Source of the DNA: Mesostigma viride | Taxonomy: Eukaryota > Streptophyta > Mesostigmatophyceae > Mesostigmatales > Mesostigmataceae | NCBI GenBank assembly: GCA_009746045.1 | Contig: RPFO01000022.1 | Coordinates: 5,433,004 to 5,497,003, forward strand | Reading direction: 5' to 3' | DNA length: 64,000 nucleotides | In this document: piece after piece, positions 56,479 through 64,000 of the stretch | How the letters are laid out: each line of letters starts with the position of its first letter | Position numbering within the stretch: position 1 is the first letter of the stretch | The notes under the pieces: generated by a model | The model's input: the letters and a program-made list of their open reading frames with translations, nothing else | What the model was told of the DNA's origin: nothing | Database searches by the model: none | Made by a program: the position numbers and the translations under genes

Positions 56479-57907
56479 TTACTGCTGCTGTATTCCCCTA
56501 GGCTGGGGCTGGAGTTGCTGGGGCCGCGGTGGTCGAGGGGGTCGCGTGCCAGGGCTTGTGGCCGACGTAGATGGCCGCCCCCTTCCAGTACACCGGCTGC
56601 CCCGCCGGGTCTGCCGGAGCTGGAGGTAGGTCGGCCATAGCTCCCGTCGCCGTTGTTGCTGCGCCAGGGTCAAGTCGTCGTCCGCGGTGAAGGGAGTGTT
56701 CTCGAGCCGCTTGCGGCGTCTGAGAAACGAAATCTTGTCCGCTGGGCTGTCAAAGATGAGAAGAAGCGGAGGCGCCCCTGCCTTACCCCGCGCGCGGGGG
56801 AGGCGGTGGGCGGTCAGCTTAATCTCACCAAGGAGGCCCATGCGTGCAAGGATTTTGCTCTCAAACGCACGTGCAAGCTTCTCGGAATTCTCACCTTCCA
56901 CCATGTCGAAGTTCTTGAGTATGGCGTTGAGGCTGCGCTTGGCGAGCTCGGCCTCCTCGCGGAGGTCAAGCGTCTGCCGCTGGAGCTGGGCTGCGACGGC
57001 GGAGGTGGTGGAGGTGGTATGTTGCTTACTAGCATGTCCGCCCACTAGGTCGTGAGGGGAGGAGCATTATTCGCCGGCCAGGCCAGCCGGGGCTGGCTTG
57101 GCGGCAATGTCCTTCACTACCTGGGCGGTGAGGCCTGCTGTGTTCTGCAAGACCTCGATAGCGATTGCATTATCCTTGAGGCGCTGGTCGATGTCGCGGA
57201 GCTGGGCGGTGATGGAGTCGGTGGAGGCGGAGGGGGGGGGGGGGGGGGGAGGCGAGGAGGGTGGCGGTGGCGGGGGGGATGGTGGGAAGATCAGCAGCCA
57301 GCGTGCCGCCAATTGCCGCCACATCTGCGGCAAGAGGGGTCACGTGCTGCTCGAAAGCTTCCTTGAGGAGGGTGCGGATGGTGGCTTCGGTGGGGAAGGT
57401 GGGGGGGGGCGGTGGAGAAGGTGAGGAAGCCCAGATCGCGGATTCGGAGCGTCCAACAAGGGAGCAGAGGGCGAAGCGTTGAAGCGTGGGGCGACTCATG
57501 CGGTGAATGGATGGGAGAGCCTCGGCGGGGTCGACAAGCTGGCCATTACCAGGCCAGCGGCCGCGGTTGTGGGACGTGAGGTACACGCACAGGGCTAGAA
57601 GCGAGGCGTGATTGCCGTGAAACACGTCTTCCATGAACCAACCGGGGCTGCGCTGCCACTCAAAGCCGGGGCTGTTGACGTCAAAGGAGGTCTCTTCCCA
57701 GGGCGGCTCAGCAGAGCGACTGCGCTAATTAGGTTCAGGCGATGCAGAGGGCGAGGCAAGCCCGGGAGGCTGGGCGAGCACCAGTGCACGACTAGTGTCA
57801 CCGTTGCCATCTGGGCCGGTGGGCGAAGCTGCAGCCGAAGCTGCAGACGTATTTTCATTGCCGAGCGCAGCCGCCAGGCTGCGTTGCGTCGAGAGGCGTT
57901 TGCTCAT
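56479..57907 (-). pseudogene. ORF1p of copy C, diverged and frameshifted
   Basis: Start MSKRLSTQRSLAAALGNENT, then frame breaks at about 57725, 57300 and 57060. Recognisable pieces are KEAFEQHVTPLAADVAAIGG, QLRDIDQRLKDNAIAIEVLQ, LNAILKNFDMVEGENSEKLA, HRLPRARGKAGAPPLLLIF and DDDLTLAQQQRRRELWPTYL. A poly-G/GGC run at 57231-57250 disrupts the middle. Copy C is clearly a different subfamily from copies A and B, consistent with its being older. Confidence 0.8.
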
Positions 57908-58144
57908 CGTATATTGCGTAATAGCTTCGAAAAATTATATCAGCATGTGCGTCATACAGAGACGCATCGATTGTGATATTCACGGCTAAATTCGGTGCTC
58001 AAACGTGAAAGTTATGAGCTCCACCGTCAGCCATGGCTACCTCGTGGCTCGCGAGAAGCATACGACGTCGTACGACTCTGGAGACATACCGCCTCAATCT
58101 AAAATAGCAAGTATACTTGCCCCCATGCAATTAGAACTCTGGTA

Positions 58145-58340
58145 CTAACTGGTGCATTAAATTGAATTGAATTATATTATAACATGACTCCGTCGAGGGA
58201 GATCATGTAGCACGTATTCCCTTGCTGGATGGATGGAGGTGGGCAAAGCAGCGAAACCTAACTAAGCCAGCTAACTCTAAGCTAATCTATAAAATCCTAA
58301 CTACTCTACTCAGCAATTAAAGCGCCCCTTCCTCCTGTAA
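58145..58340 (-). repeat. LINE/ORF1-element 3' end
   Basis: AATTGAATTGAATTATATTA tail, hairpin with CATGACTCC paired to GGGAGATCATG (about 58180-58205) and GTAGCACGTATTCCCTTGC UTR block, minus orientation. The 5' boundary is unclear. Confidence 0.6.
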
Positions 58341-58349
58341 TATCCCACG

Positions 58350-58640
58350 ATACCGCATAGCCACGAGCCACGAGCGGGACATGGCTGACGGCGGAGCTCA
58401 TAACTTTCAGGTTTGAGCTGTCACCGAATTCAGCTGTGAATATCACAATCGCTTCGTCTTTCTAAGACGCACATGCTGGTATAATTTTCCGAAGCTATTA
58501 CGCACTATATGACGAGCAAACGCTCCTCGACGCAACGCAGCCTGGCGGCTGCATGCGCTTAGTAGGCCATGAAAATACGTCTGCAGCTCCGGCTGCAGCT
58601 TCGCCCAACGGCCCAGAAGGCATGCACACCGGTCGGTTCC
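58350..58640 (+). pseudogene. ORF1-element copy D, 5' end only
   Basis: The 5' UTR (CATGGCTGACGGCGGAGCTC, CGCTTCGTCTTTCTAAGACG) and ORF1 start MTSKRSSTQRSLAAA followed by an early stop, in plus orientation. It faces the minus-oriented remainder of copy D. Confidence 0.75.
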
Positions 58641-58649
58641 TGTCAGGAT

Positions 58650-59660
58650 CTTGTCGGGGTTGAGCTTGTCAAAAAAGCCGGGCTGGCTGGCGTCAAAGCC
58701 GCGAACGCTTCCCAGCTCGGCTTGGCAGGGCGACTGCGCTTGGGCTCAGGCGACGCTGCGGGCGAGGTGAGCCCGGGGGACTGGGCGACCACTAGAGCTT
58801 GGCAAGTGGCGCCGCCGCGGGGGCCGCGGGGGTCGCATGCCAGGGCTTGTGGCCGACGTAGATGGCCGCCAGCTTCCAGTACACCGTTTGCCCCGCCTTG
58901 GTCTGCCGGAGCTGAAGGTAGGTCGGCCATAGCTCCCGTCGCCGTTGTTGCTGCGCCAGGGTCAAGTCGTCCGGTCGTCAAGGGTGAAGTGAGTCTTCTC
59001 GAGCCGCTTGCGGCGTCTGAGAAAGGAATCTTGTCCGCGCCGGGTTCTTAAAGGTGAGAAGGAGCGGGGGCGCCCCTGCCTTACCCCGCGCGCGGGGAAG
59101 GCGGTCGGCGACCAGCTGGATCTCACCAGTAAGGCCCATGCGACCAAGAATTTCACACTCAAACGCACGTGCAAGCTTCTCAGAATTCTCACCTTCCTCA
59201 ATGTCGAAGTTCTTGACGATCATGACGTTGAGGCTGCGCTAATTGGCGAGCTCGGCCTCGTCGCGGAGGTCAAGCCGGTCTGCCGCTGGAGCTGGGCTGC
59301 GACGGCGGAGGTGGTGGAGGTGGTGTGCTGCTTAAGCATGTCCGCCCAGGTCGTGATGGGAGGAGCACTGATCGCCGGCCAGGGGCTGGCTTGGCGGCAA
59401 TGTCCTTCACCGCCTGGGCGGTGAGGCCTGCGGTGTTCTGCAGGACCTCGATAGCGATGGCATTGTCCTTAAGACGCTGGTCGATGTCGCGGAGCTGGGC
59501 GGAGATGGAGTCGGTGGAGGCGGAGGGGGGGGGCGGGGGGGGGGAGGCGAGGAGGCTGGCGGTGGCGGTGGGGATGGTGCCGGGAGCTCAGCAGCCAGCG
59601 TGCGACCCACAGCTGCCACATCTGCAGCCAATGTGGGCGTCACGTGCACCAGCTATAGCC
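58650..59660 (-). pseudogene. ORF1-element copy D, internal and C-terminal pieces
   Basis: Minus-strand pieces NFDIEEGENSEKLARAFECE, DRLPRARGKAGAPPLLLTF and a CTD with frameshifts are joined to an N-terminal linker piece (VVAQSPGLTSPAASPEPKRS) in the wrong order. The copy is rearranged and closest to subfamily C. Another poly-G run lies at 59526-59543. Confidence 0.75.
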
Positions 59661-59662
59661 TA

Positions 59663-59813
59663 GCCATATATATCTATTAAAAATATAATTACTTACAGCA
59701 GAGTGAAATCACTCAAACCAAAGCAAACGCCCAGCTATAAACCTATAAACCTATATCCAGAGCCATGTCAAAGCTCTATACTACCATAAGACCAATGGAA
59801 ACGCCATATATAT
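59663..59813 (-). mobile_element. 129-bp REL-LINE 3' end with 11-bp TSD
   Basis: GCCATATATAT at 59663-59673 and 59803-59813 brackets a tail, the GAGTGA-TT-TCACTC hairpin and the last about 100 bp of the REL-LINE, minus orientation. Confidence 0.85.
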
Positions 59814-59819
59814 TATACT

Positions 59820-60809
59820 CCCTCGCGGCACTCCCTCGGTCGCCTCCGTTCAATCTCCCGCCGCATTCCCTGCTCGCGTCATCGATAAACACCAGAAAAC
59901 CTACGCGGGTATTCTGCACACGGCTGATTGGATTGCTCTTTTCGCGGACCTCAACGCCCAGGGACGTGCGTGGCTGTTCTCGCTTTCCTTGCGGAGTGTG
60001 GGCTCGGCGTACCTTCGTGCTCTTCCCATTGCCTCCCCATTCGCCTTGGCTCCCAGCCACTACTCGGTGGCGCTCCGGCACCAGCTATTTGCCCCGCAGC
60101 CTCTTGTTCCGGCCGGGCGGCCTTGTGGTAGCTGTGGGCAGCCGCTGGATCCCACGGGGACTCACTACCTTGCCTGCATGGGGGGCCAACAGAATCAGAA
60201 TTGGTATTTGTATTTGCACACTGTCCTCCTGACGGTGGTGCTCGCCATGATTCGGTCGGTTTTCCCCCACGCGAACATCCGGTCCGAGGATGCGGATGGC
60301 GCTGCCTTCTATTCCCCCAACCACCGGCCTGACATCGTGGTGCTGGACTTTGAGGGGGGTGGCCGGCATCTGCTTATTGACGTTTCGGTGGCGCGGCCCT
60401 TGGCTCTTAGCCACGTGGCTGGGGCCTCCCTCACGGCAGGTTACACGGCGGACCGGGCGGAGCGGGCCAAGCTCCTGGCCTACGGCGACGTCGGGCACCA
60501 TCGTGTGGTGCCCTTTGTCCTGGAGGAGTTTGGGGCCATGGGGCCCCTGACCTCCGCCTTCTTCAAGGAGTGTTGCCGGCTCCGGGAGGACCGGCTGGAC
60601 CTGGAGGGCCAGCGGGCCCCATGGTCGGCGCGGACCTGGACGTCATATTGGCGTCAGCGCTTGTCGGTGGCGCTGACTCGGGCCATGGCTGACATCATGC
60701 TCCGCCGTACGCGGGCTGATTTTGCGGTGCAGCAGGGCTATTAGGTTCCTCCCGTTAGGCGTTTCCATTGGTCTTATCGTAGTATAGAGCTTTGACATGG
60801 CTCTGTATA
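59820..60809 (+). pseudogene. LINE ORF2 C-terminus: zinc knuckle and REL endonuclease
   Basis: The longest copy of the REL-LINE. In one frame: DKHQKTYAGILHTADWIALF, LNAQGRAWLFSLSLRSVGSA, a CCHC finger CGSCGQPLDPTGTHYLAC, then RPDIVVLDFEGG...HLLIDVSV and ERAKLLAYGDVGHHRVVPF, stop at 60744. RPD-x15-D followed by a Lys is the signature of the PD-(D/E)XK restriction-like endonuclease of R2/CRE-type LINEs, which nicks the target to prime reverse transcription. The RT itself is absent (5' truncation). The 3' UTR stops 50 bp short of the usual tail, so the end is deleted. Confidence 0.82.
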
Positions 60810-60919
60810 TACTGCCCTAAGCTCGTCTGGATTTGTACTAGAACACTACTACAAATTGAGATTTTTCAAACTTTGTTATTTAGGGCCTCTCGTAAGTCCA
60901 AAGCATGTAGGTTATTGTC

Positions 60920-61690
60920 CCAACATGTTGTGACACCGTGACACCGTGACACCGTGACACCGTGACACCGTGACACCATAACGCTAGTATTTTACGATTT
61001 TGTATGGTGTCACAAGGTAATGTGGCGCCCATGGGGTTGCAACAATGATATTACATTGCCCAGAAGCACTGATTAACATGAGGTGACATTGTGACACCGT
61101 GACACCGTGACACCGTGACACGATGGCACCATAACGCTAGTATTTTACGATTTTGTATGGTGTCACAAGGTAATGTGGCGCCCATGGGGTTGCAACAATG
61201 ATATTACATTGCCCAGAAGCACTGATTAACATGAGGTGACATTGTGACACCGTGACACCGTGACACCGTGACACCGTGACACCGTGACACCGTGACACCG
61301 TGACACGATGGCACCATAACGCTAGTATTTTACGATTTTGTATGGTGTCACAAGGTAATGTGGCGCCCATGGGGTTGCAACAATGATATTACATTGCCCA
61401 GAAGCACTGATTAACATGAGGTGACATTGTGACACCGTGACACCGTGACACCGTGACACCGTGACACCGTGACACCGTGACACCGTGACACGATGGCACC
61501 ATAACGCTAGTATTTTACGATTTTGTATGGTGTCACAAGGTAATGTGGCGCCCATGGGGTTGCAACAATGATATTACATTGCCCAGAAGCACTGATTAAC
61601 ATGAGGTGACATTGTGACACCGTGACATCGTGACATTGTGACACCGTGACAGCATGATAGTGACAATATGACACGATAGCACTAGCATTT
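60920..61690. repeat. nested satellite: 8-bp GTGACACC arrays inside 153-185 bp units
   Basis: ATAACGCTAGTATTTTACGA begins units at 60978, 61131, 61316 and 61501 (spacing 153, 185, 185). The difference is exactly four 8-bp GTGACACC copies. Each unit also holds one GGTGTCAC, the complement of the 8-mer. The array decays after about 61620. Confidence 0.95.
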
Positions 61691-61896
61691 CATGATTTTG
61701 TTGTTTAGTGCCACAAAGTATTAACGCAACATTAATGTATTATGCAACCATGTATAAATAAAAGAAAATTTATGAATATGATGGATGACCAATAATCCCT
61801 ATTACATGGCCTAGCAAACTTGCATCTGCCAACTGTGTCTCTCTGCCTCTTTAATATCAAATGCAAGATAAAATAATGTATAAATTAGCTTAAACT

Positions 61897-62960
61897 TACC
61901 TGACAATGATTTGCATACAGCTTTCTTTAATGCAGAATCTGGTGCCAAGCAAATGCCGTATCAAAACCATACATGCCCAATCTAATATGAACCATAATAA
62001 TCGTGTTGCCCCGACTCGTCTACATCTTGCGAGTAGGGTGGCCTTTTCCGCGGTGGAGCCTGGGCATGTGCCTGGTTGTGGGGCCGGCCGGACGTGGGCG
62101 TTGTAGGCCCACGTCCCTTGCTCATCAAAATGACTATGACCCATGAAATGAGAATCCCTGGCTGCATAACCTCCTCCCTCATCACTCATCACATGATGTT
62201 GCCAGTCTTGCTCCCCGGCGGCCTTGGGGATTTGGGGCCTCGGCTTTGTCTTCCTTGGAGATCTCCTTAGAGGGGGGGCTGCGGCATAACGGTAAGTGCC
62301 GTCATTGTAATGCTGCACGGGCTCAGGGTTCTCAACGTAGGTGGTTTGTTGCAATGTGCCGCGACCTCAAGGCTGATGTGTATCAGCTGCCGACCCTTCG
62401 CCAGGCTGTGGATCGTACATGCCGGCATGGTATACATAAGCATTGGCCGCTTGCCTGCCAGCGGCAGTAGGCTGGGCATGCATTCCTTGGTCGTACGGCG
62501 CGTACACACCGTGCTCGCCGTACGGTTCCCCCTCCCGATCCAGCTGCCTCGGCCCATCCATTGCGACTGCGCGCGCGCGTGGCTCTTGTTGACGGTGTGC
62601 TGGTTGCAGTCCTGTCACTTGGCCATGGGCCGCGCTGAAGCTTTCGCGTTGCCCCAACGCGGCAGGCGCAGCGGGCCGGCGAAGCTCCGTGCCAACGCCA
62701 GTGCTGGAGCTGGGTGCAGCACTTGCTGGGGTGGATGGCATTCTTCGTTGGTTCTCCAAAGCATTGACCCTCTCGGTCAGGGCCTTAACCTTGACGTACA
62801 CGTGCGATTTCTTATTCCCCCGCCCTTCATCACCTACGGGTGTCCCCGCATCAACTGCGCTCTCAGTCTCCTCCCCCGTTGGCCGTGCTACGCCCGTTCC
62901 ATCGTCATGCTCCGCACACAACGGTCTGAAAGTGCCAAAAAACAGCCTTATAACTCCTGT
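61897..62960 (-). pseudogene. unrecognised protein, terminal exon(s), frame broken
   Basis: A minus-strand exon seems to start after an acceptor at CACTTTCAG (about 62929) with PLCAEHDDGTGVARPTGEET. It continues through a short helix (KVKALTERVNALENQRR) and a Gln/Pro/Tyr-rich region to GEGSAADTHQP, where TGA (62367-62369) interrupts. The same frame then goes on: QQTTYVENPEPVQHYNDGTY, PLRRSPRKTKPRPQIP. Near 62130 a second frame takes over as likely coding (HAQAPPRKRPPYSQDVDESG, then QHDYYGSY and a stop at 61982). Alternatively a consensus donor CAG|GTAAGT at about 61907 continues the first frame. No known domain. It may be a pseudogene, an assembly error or an unusual intron. Upstream exons would lie beyond 63 kb. 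Confidence 0.45.
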
Positions 62961-63229
62961 ACGATGCAAATATTGTCGAAACATGCTAGATCTTGGTAGG
63001 TAGCATGTTCAGGACACCAGTAGAAGGATTGCAACTTTCCGGACTTACCGGACCTCAGCTGACCTATTTTTGGCATTTCTATTTTTAGCAGTTTTCCAGA
63101 TTTTAATATAAACAAATACATTCTAATATGCAAATAAAGAGTTCTTGACCTGGCTGTTTGCAAGTAAGTTGATACTCATGACTAATGACTGTACACAAGA
63201 TCTGATGGTCATCCAACCGCATTTGGTAA

Positions 63230-63760
63230 CAAAATGCCACCAAATGCTAGCAAAAATGTGCGTTTTTTGTATTTTTCATCACATTTCATTGCAGTTTCCA
63301 TACAAGCTGTGCTCGGTTGAGGCTGGAAACTTGTAGGCATCTTAAACATCATTATTCTAGACATCCCACAAAAATTCAGGTCCATCATAGGGTATTTGAT
63401 GTCAGTTTGCTCACAAATGTTACCAAAAATGCACGTTTTTCGTATTTTTCATCACATTCCATGGCAGTTTCCATACAAGATGTGCTCAGTTCAGGCTGGA
63501 AACTTGCATGCATCTTTGCCATCATTATTTTAGACATTCCACAAAAATTCAGAACCATCAGAGGGTATTTGATGTCAGTTTGCTCACAAATGTTACCAAA
63601 AATGCACGTTTTTCGTATTTTTCATCACATTTCAGTGCAGTTTCCGTACAAGATGTGCTCTGTTGAGGCTGGAAACTTGCATGCATCTTAGCCATCATGA
63701 TTTTAGACATTCCACAAAAATTCAGGCCGATCATGTTCTATTTGGTAGAGCTATCAATGC
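63230..63760. repeat. 173-bp tandem repeat, three copies
   Basis: GTATTTTTCATCACATT(T/C) recurs at a 173-bp spacing (63271, 63444 and 63617, counted from ATTTTTCATC). Units share GTTTCC(A/G)TACAAG(A/C)TGTGCT, GAGGCTGGAAACTTG and CCACAAAAATTCAG. The array probably lies in an intron or upstream flank of the minus-strand gene at 62-63 kb. Confidence 0.88.
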
Positions 63761-63817
63761 CATACCTGCCAGTTTCCATTACAAATTCTTACCCATGGAT
63801 GCGAAACTGCCAGTGTG

Positions 63818-63836
63818 GAATATCAAGGAGACAATC
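63818..63836 (-). repeat. CAAGGAGACAA motif, fourth occurrence
   Basis: TATCAAGGAGACAATCTGG matches the retroelement end seen at 2.74, 51.98 and 52.18 kb. No flanking duplication is visible here. The stretch to the right edge of the window shows no gene. Confidence 0.4.
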
Positions 63837-64000
63837 TGGTCAACTCAAATAAGATGACTCACTAAAACATGGAAACCATTCACGAGTGATGTAAGACAAC
63901 CCGTCCAGGAGACATACATAAAAGTTCATTGATATAGACACAGCTGACAATATGCACATGTGGCCATGTGGATGCTCACGCAATTTCTATTATAGGGAGG

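Larger units (their letters stand above)
52343..58087 (-). mobile_element. ORF1-only retroelement copy C, complete, with nested copy B
   Basis: The 13-bp duplication ACTCTGGAGACAT lies at 52343-52355 and 58075-58087. Read on the minus strand, the element has a 5' UTR (58074 to about 57910), ORF1 (57907 to 56479) and a 3' UTR. Copy B interrupts the 3' UTR, which resumes at 52675 and ends with hairpin ACTCC-GTTG-GGAGT (about 52380-52393) and a CAATT-repeat tail. Without copy B the element is about 2.0 kb and has no RT frame. Confidence 0.88.

Noticed and set aside
61137-61555. Duplicate 77-codon frames in the 61-kb satellite
   Set aside because: Identical frames repeat because the DNA unit repeats; no start context or conserved domain.

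Overview
The window is eukaryotic nuclear DNA. Its genes have short exons with GT..AG introns, and retrotransposons and minisatellites are abundant. I assembled five host genes by eye, from exon phase and protein family signatures. They are an ER-type DnaJ protein (DNAJB11/ERdj3 family), a RAD6/UBE2A ubiquitin-conjugating enzyme, an RNF32-type RING-IQ-RING protein, an RTF2 homologue, and a protein ending in a Rad60/NFATC2IP-type SUMO-like domain. The RTF2 N-terminus and C-terminus look like those of the green lineage, and RNF32 is best known from ciliated organisms. Together these suggest a flagellate alga, probably green. This assignment is inference only.

Layout. 0.6-1.7 kb: DNAJB11-like gene, no introns seen. 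3.1-11.8 kb: retroelement field with 5'-truncated LINEs, ORF1p and REL-endonuclease LINE fragments, a hAT-type MITE and LINE 3' ends. 12.7-15.6 kb (-): RAD6 homologue, six exons. 16.7-28.7 kb (+): RNF32 homologue, nine exons, transcribed divergently from RAD6; two of its introns hold homopyrimidine arrays of about 1.6 kb each. 28.7-29.6 kb: repeats. 29.7-33.2 kb (-): RTF2. 33.3-34.7 kb: a MITE and a 264-bp satellite with cruciform-forming palindromes. 36.6-43.1 kb: Helitron with HUH Rep, Pif1 helicase and a truncated RING; decayed by frameshifts. 45.4-46.3 kb: minisatellites. 46.9-51.2 kb (+): SUMO-like-domain gene. 52.3-60.8 kb: nested retroelements. 60.9-61.7 kb: nested satellite. 62-63 kb (-): last exon(s) of an unrecognised, possibly broken gene.

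The strongest result concerns retrotransposons. Two elements in 52.3-58.1 kb are complete by target-site duplication (TSD). They carry only an ORF1p-type gene followed directly by a LINE 3' end, an arrangement like mammalian HAL1. One is inserted in the other, and a TTAA-flanked piggyBac-like MITE sits inside the inner one. Their 3' ends, and those of RT-bearing LINE families in the window, share one RNA-hairpin architecture whose outer stem changes in a compensating way between copies, next to a short AT-rich tail. This predicts a reverse-transcriptase recognition structure shared by autonomous and non-autonomous elements. A second surprise is two 13-15 bp insertions, each flanked by an 11-14 bp duplication. 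They correspond to the extreme end of a dispersed repeat, as expected for almost totally 5'-truncated retrotransposition.

Four of the five host genes belong to ubiquitin/SUMO or genome-stability pathways (E2, E3-like, RTF2, Rad60-like). This may be chance but is worth checking for conserved order.
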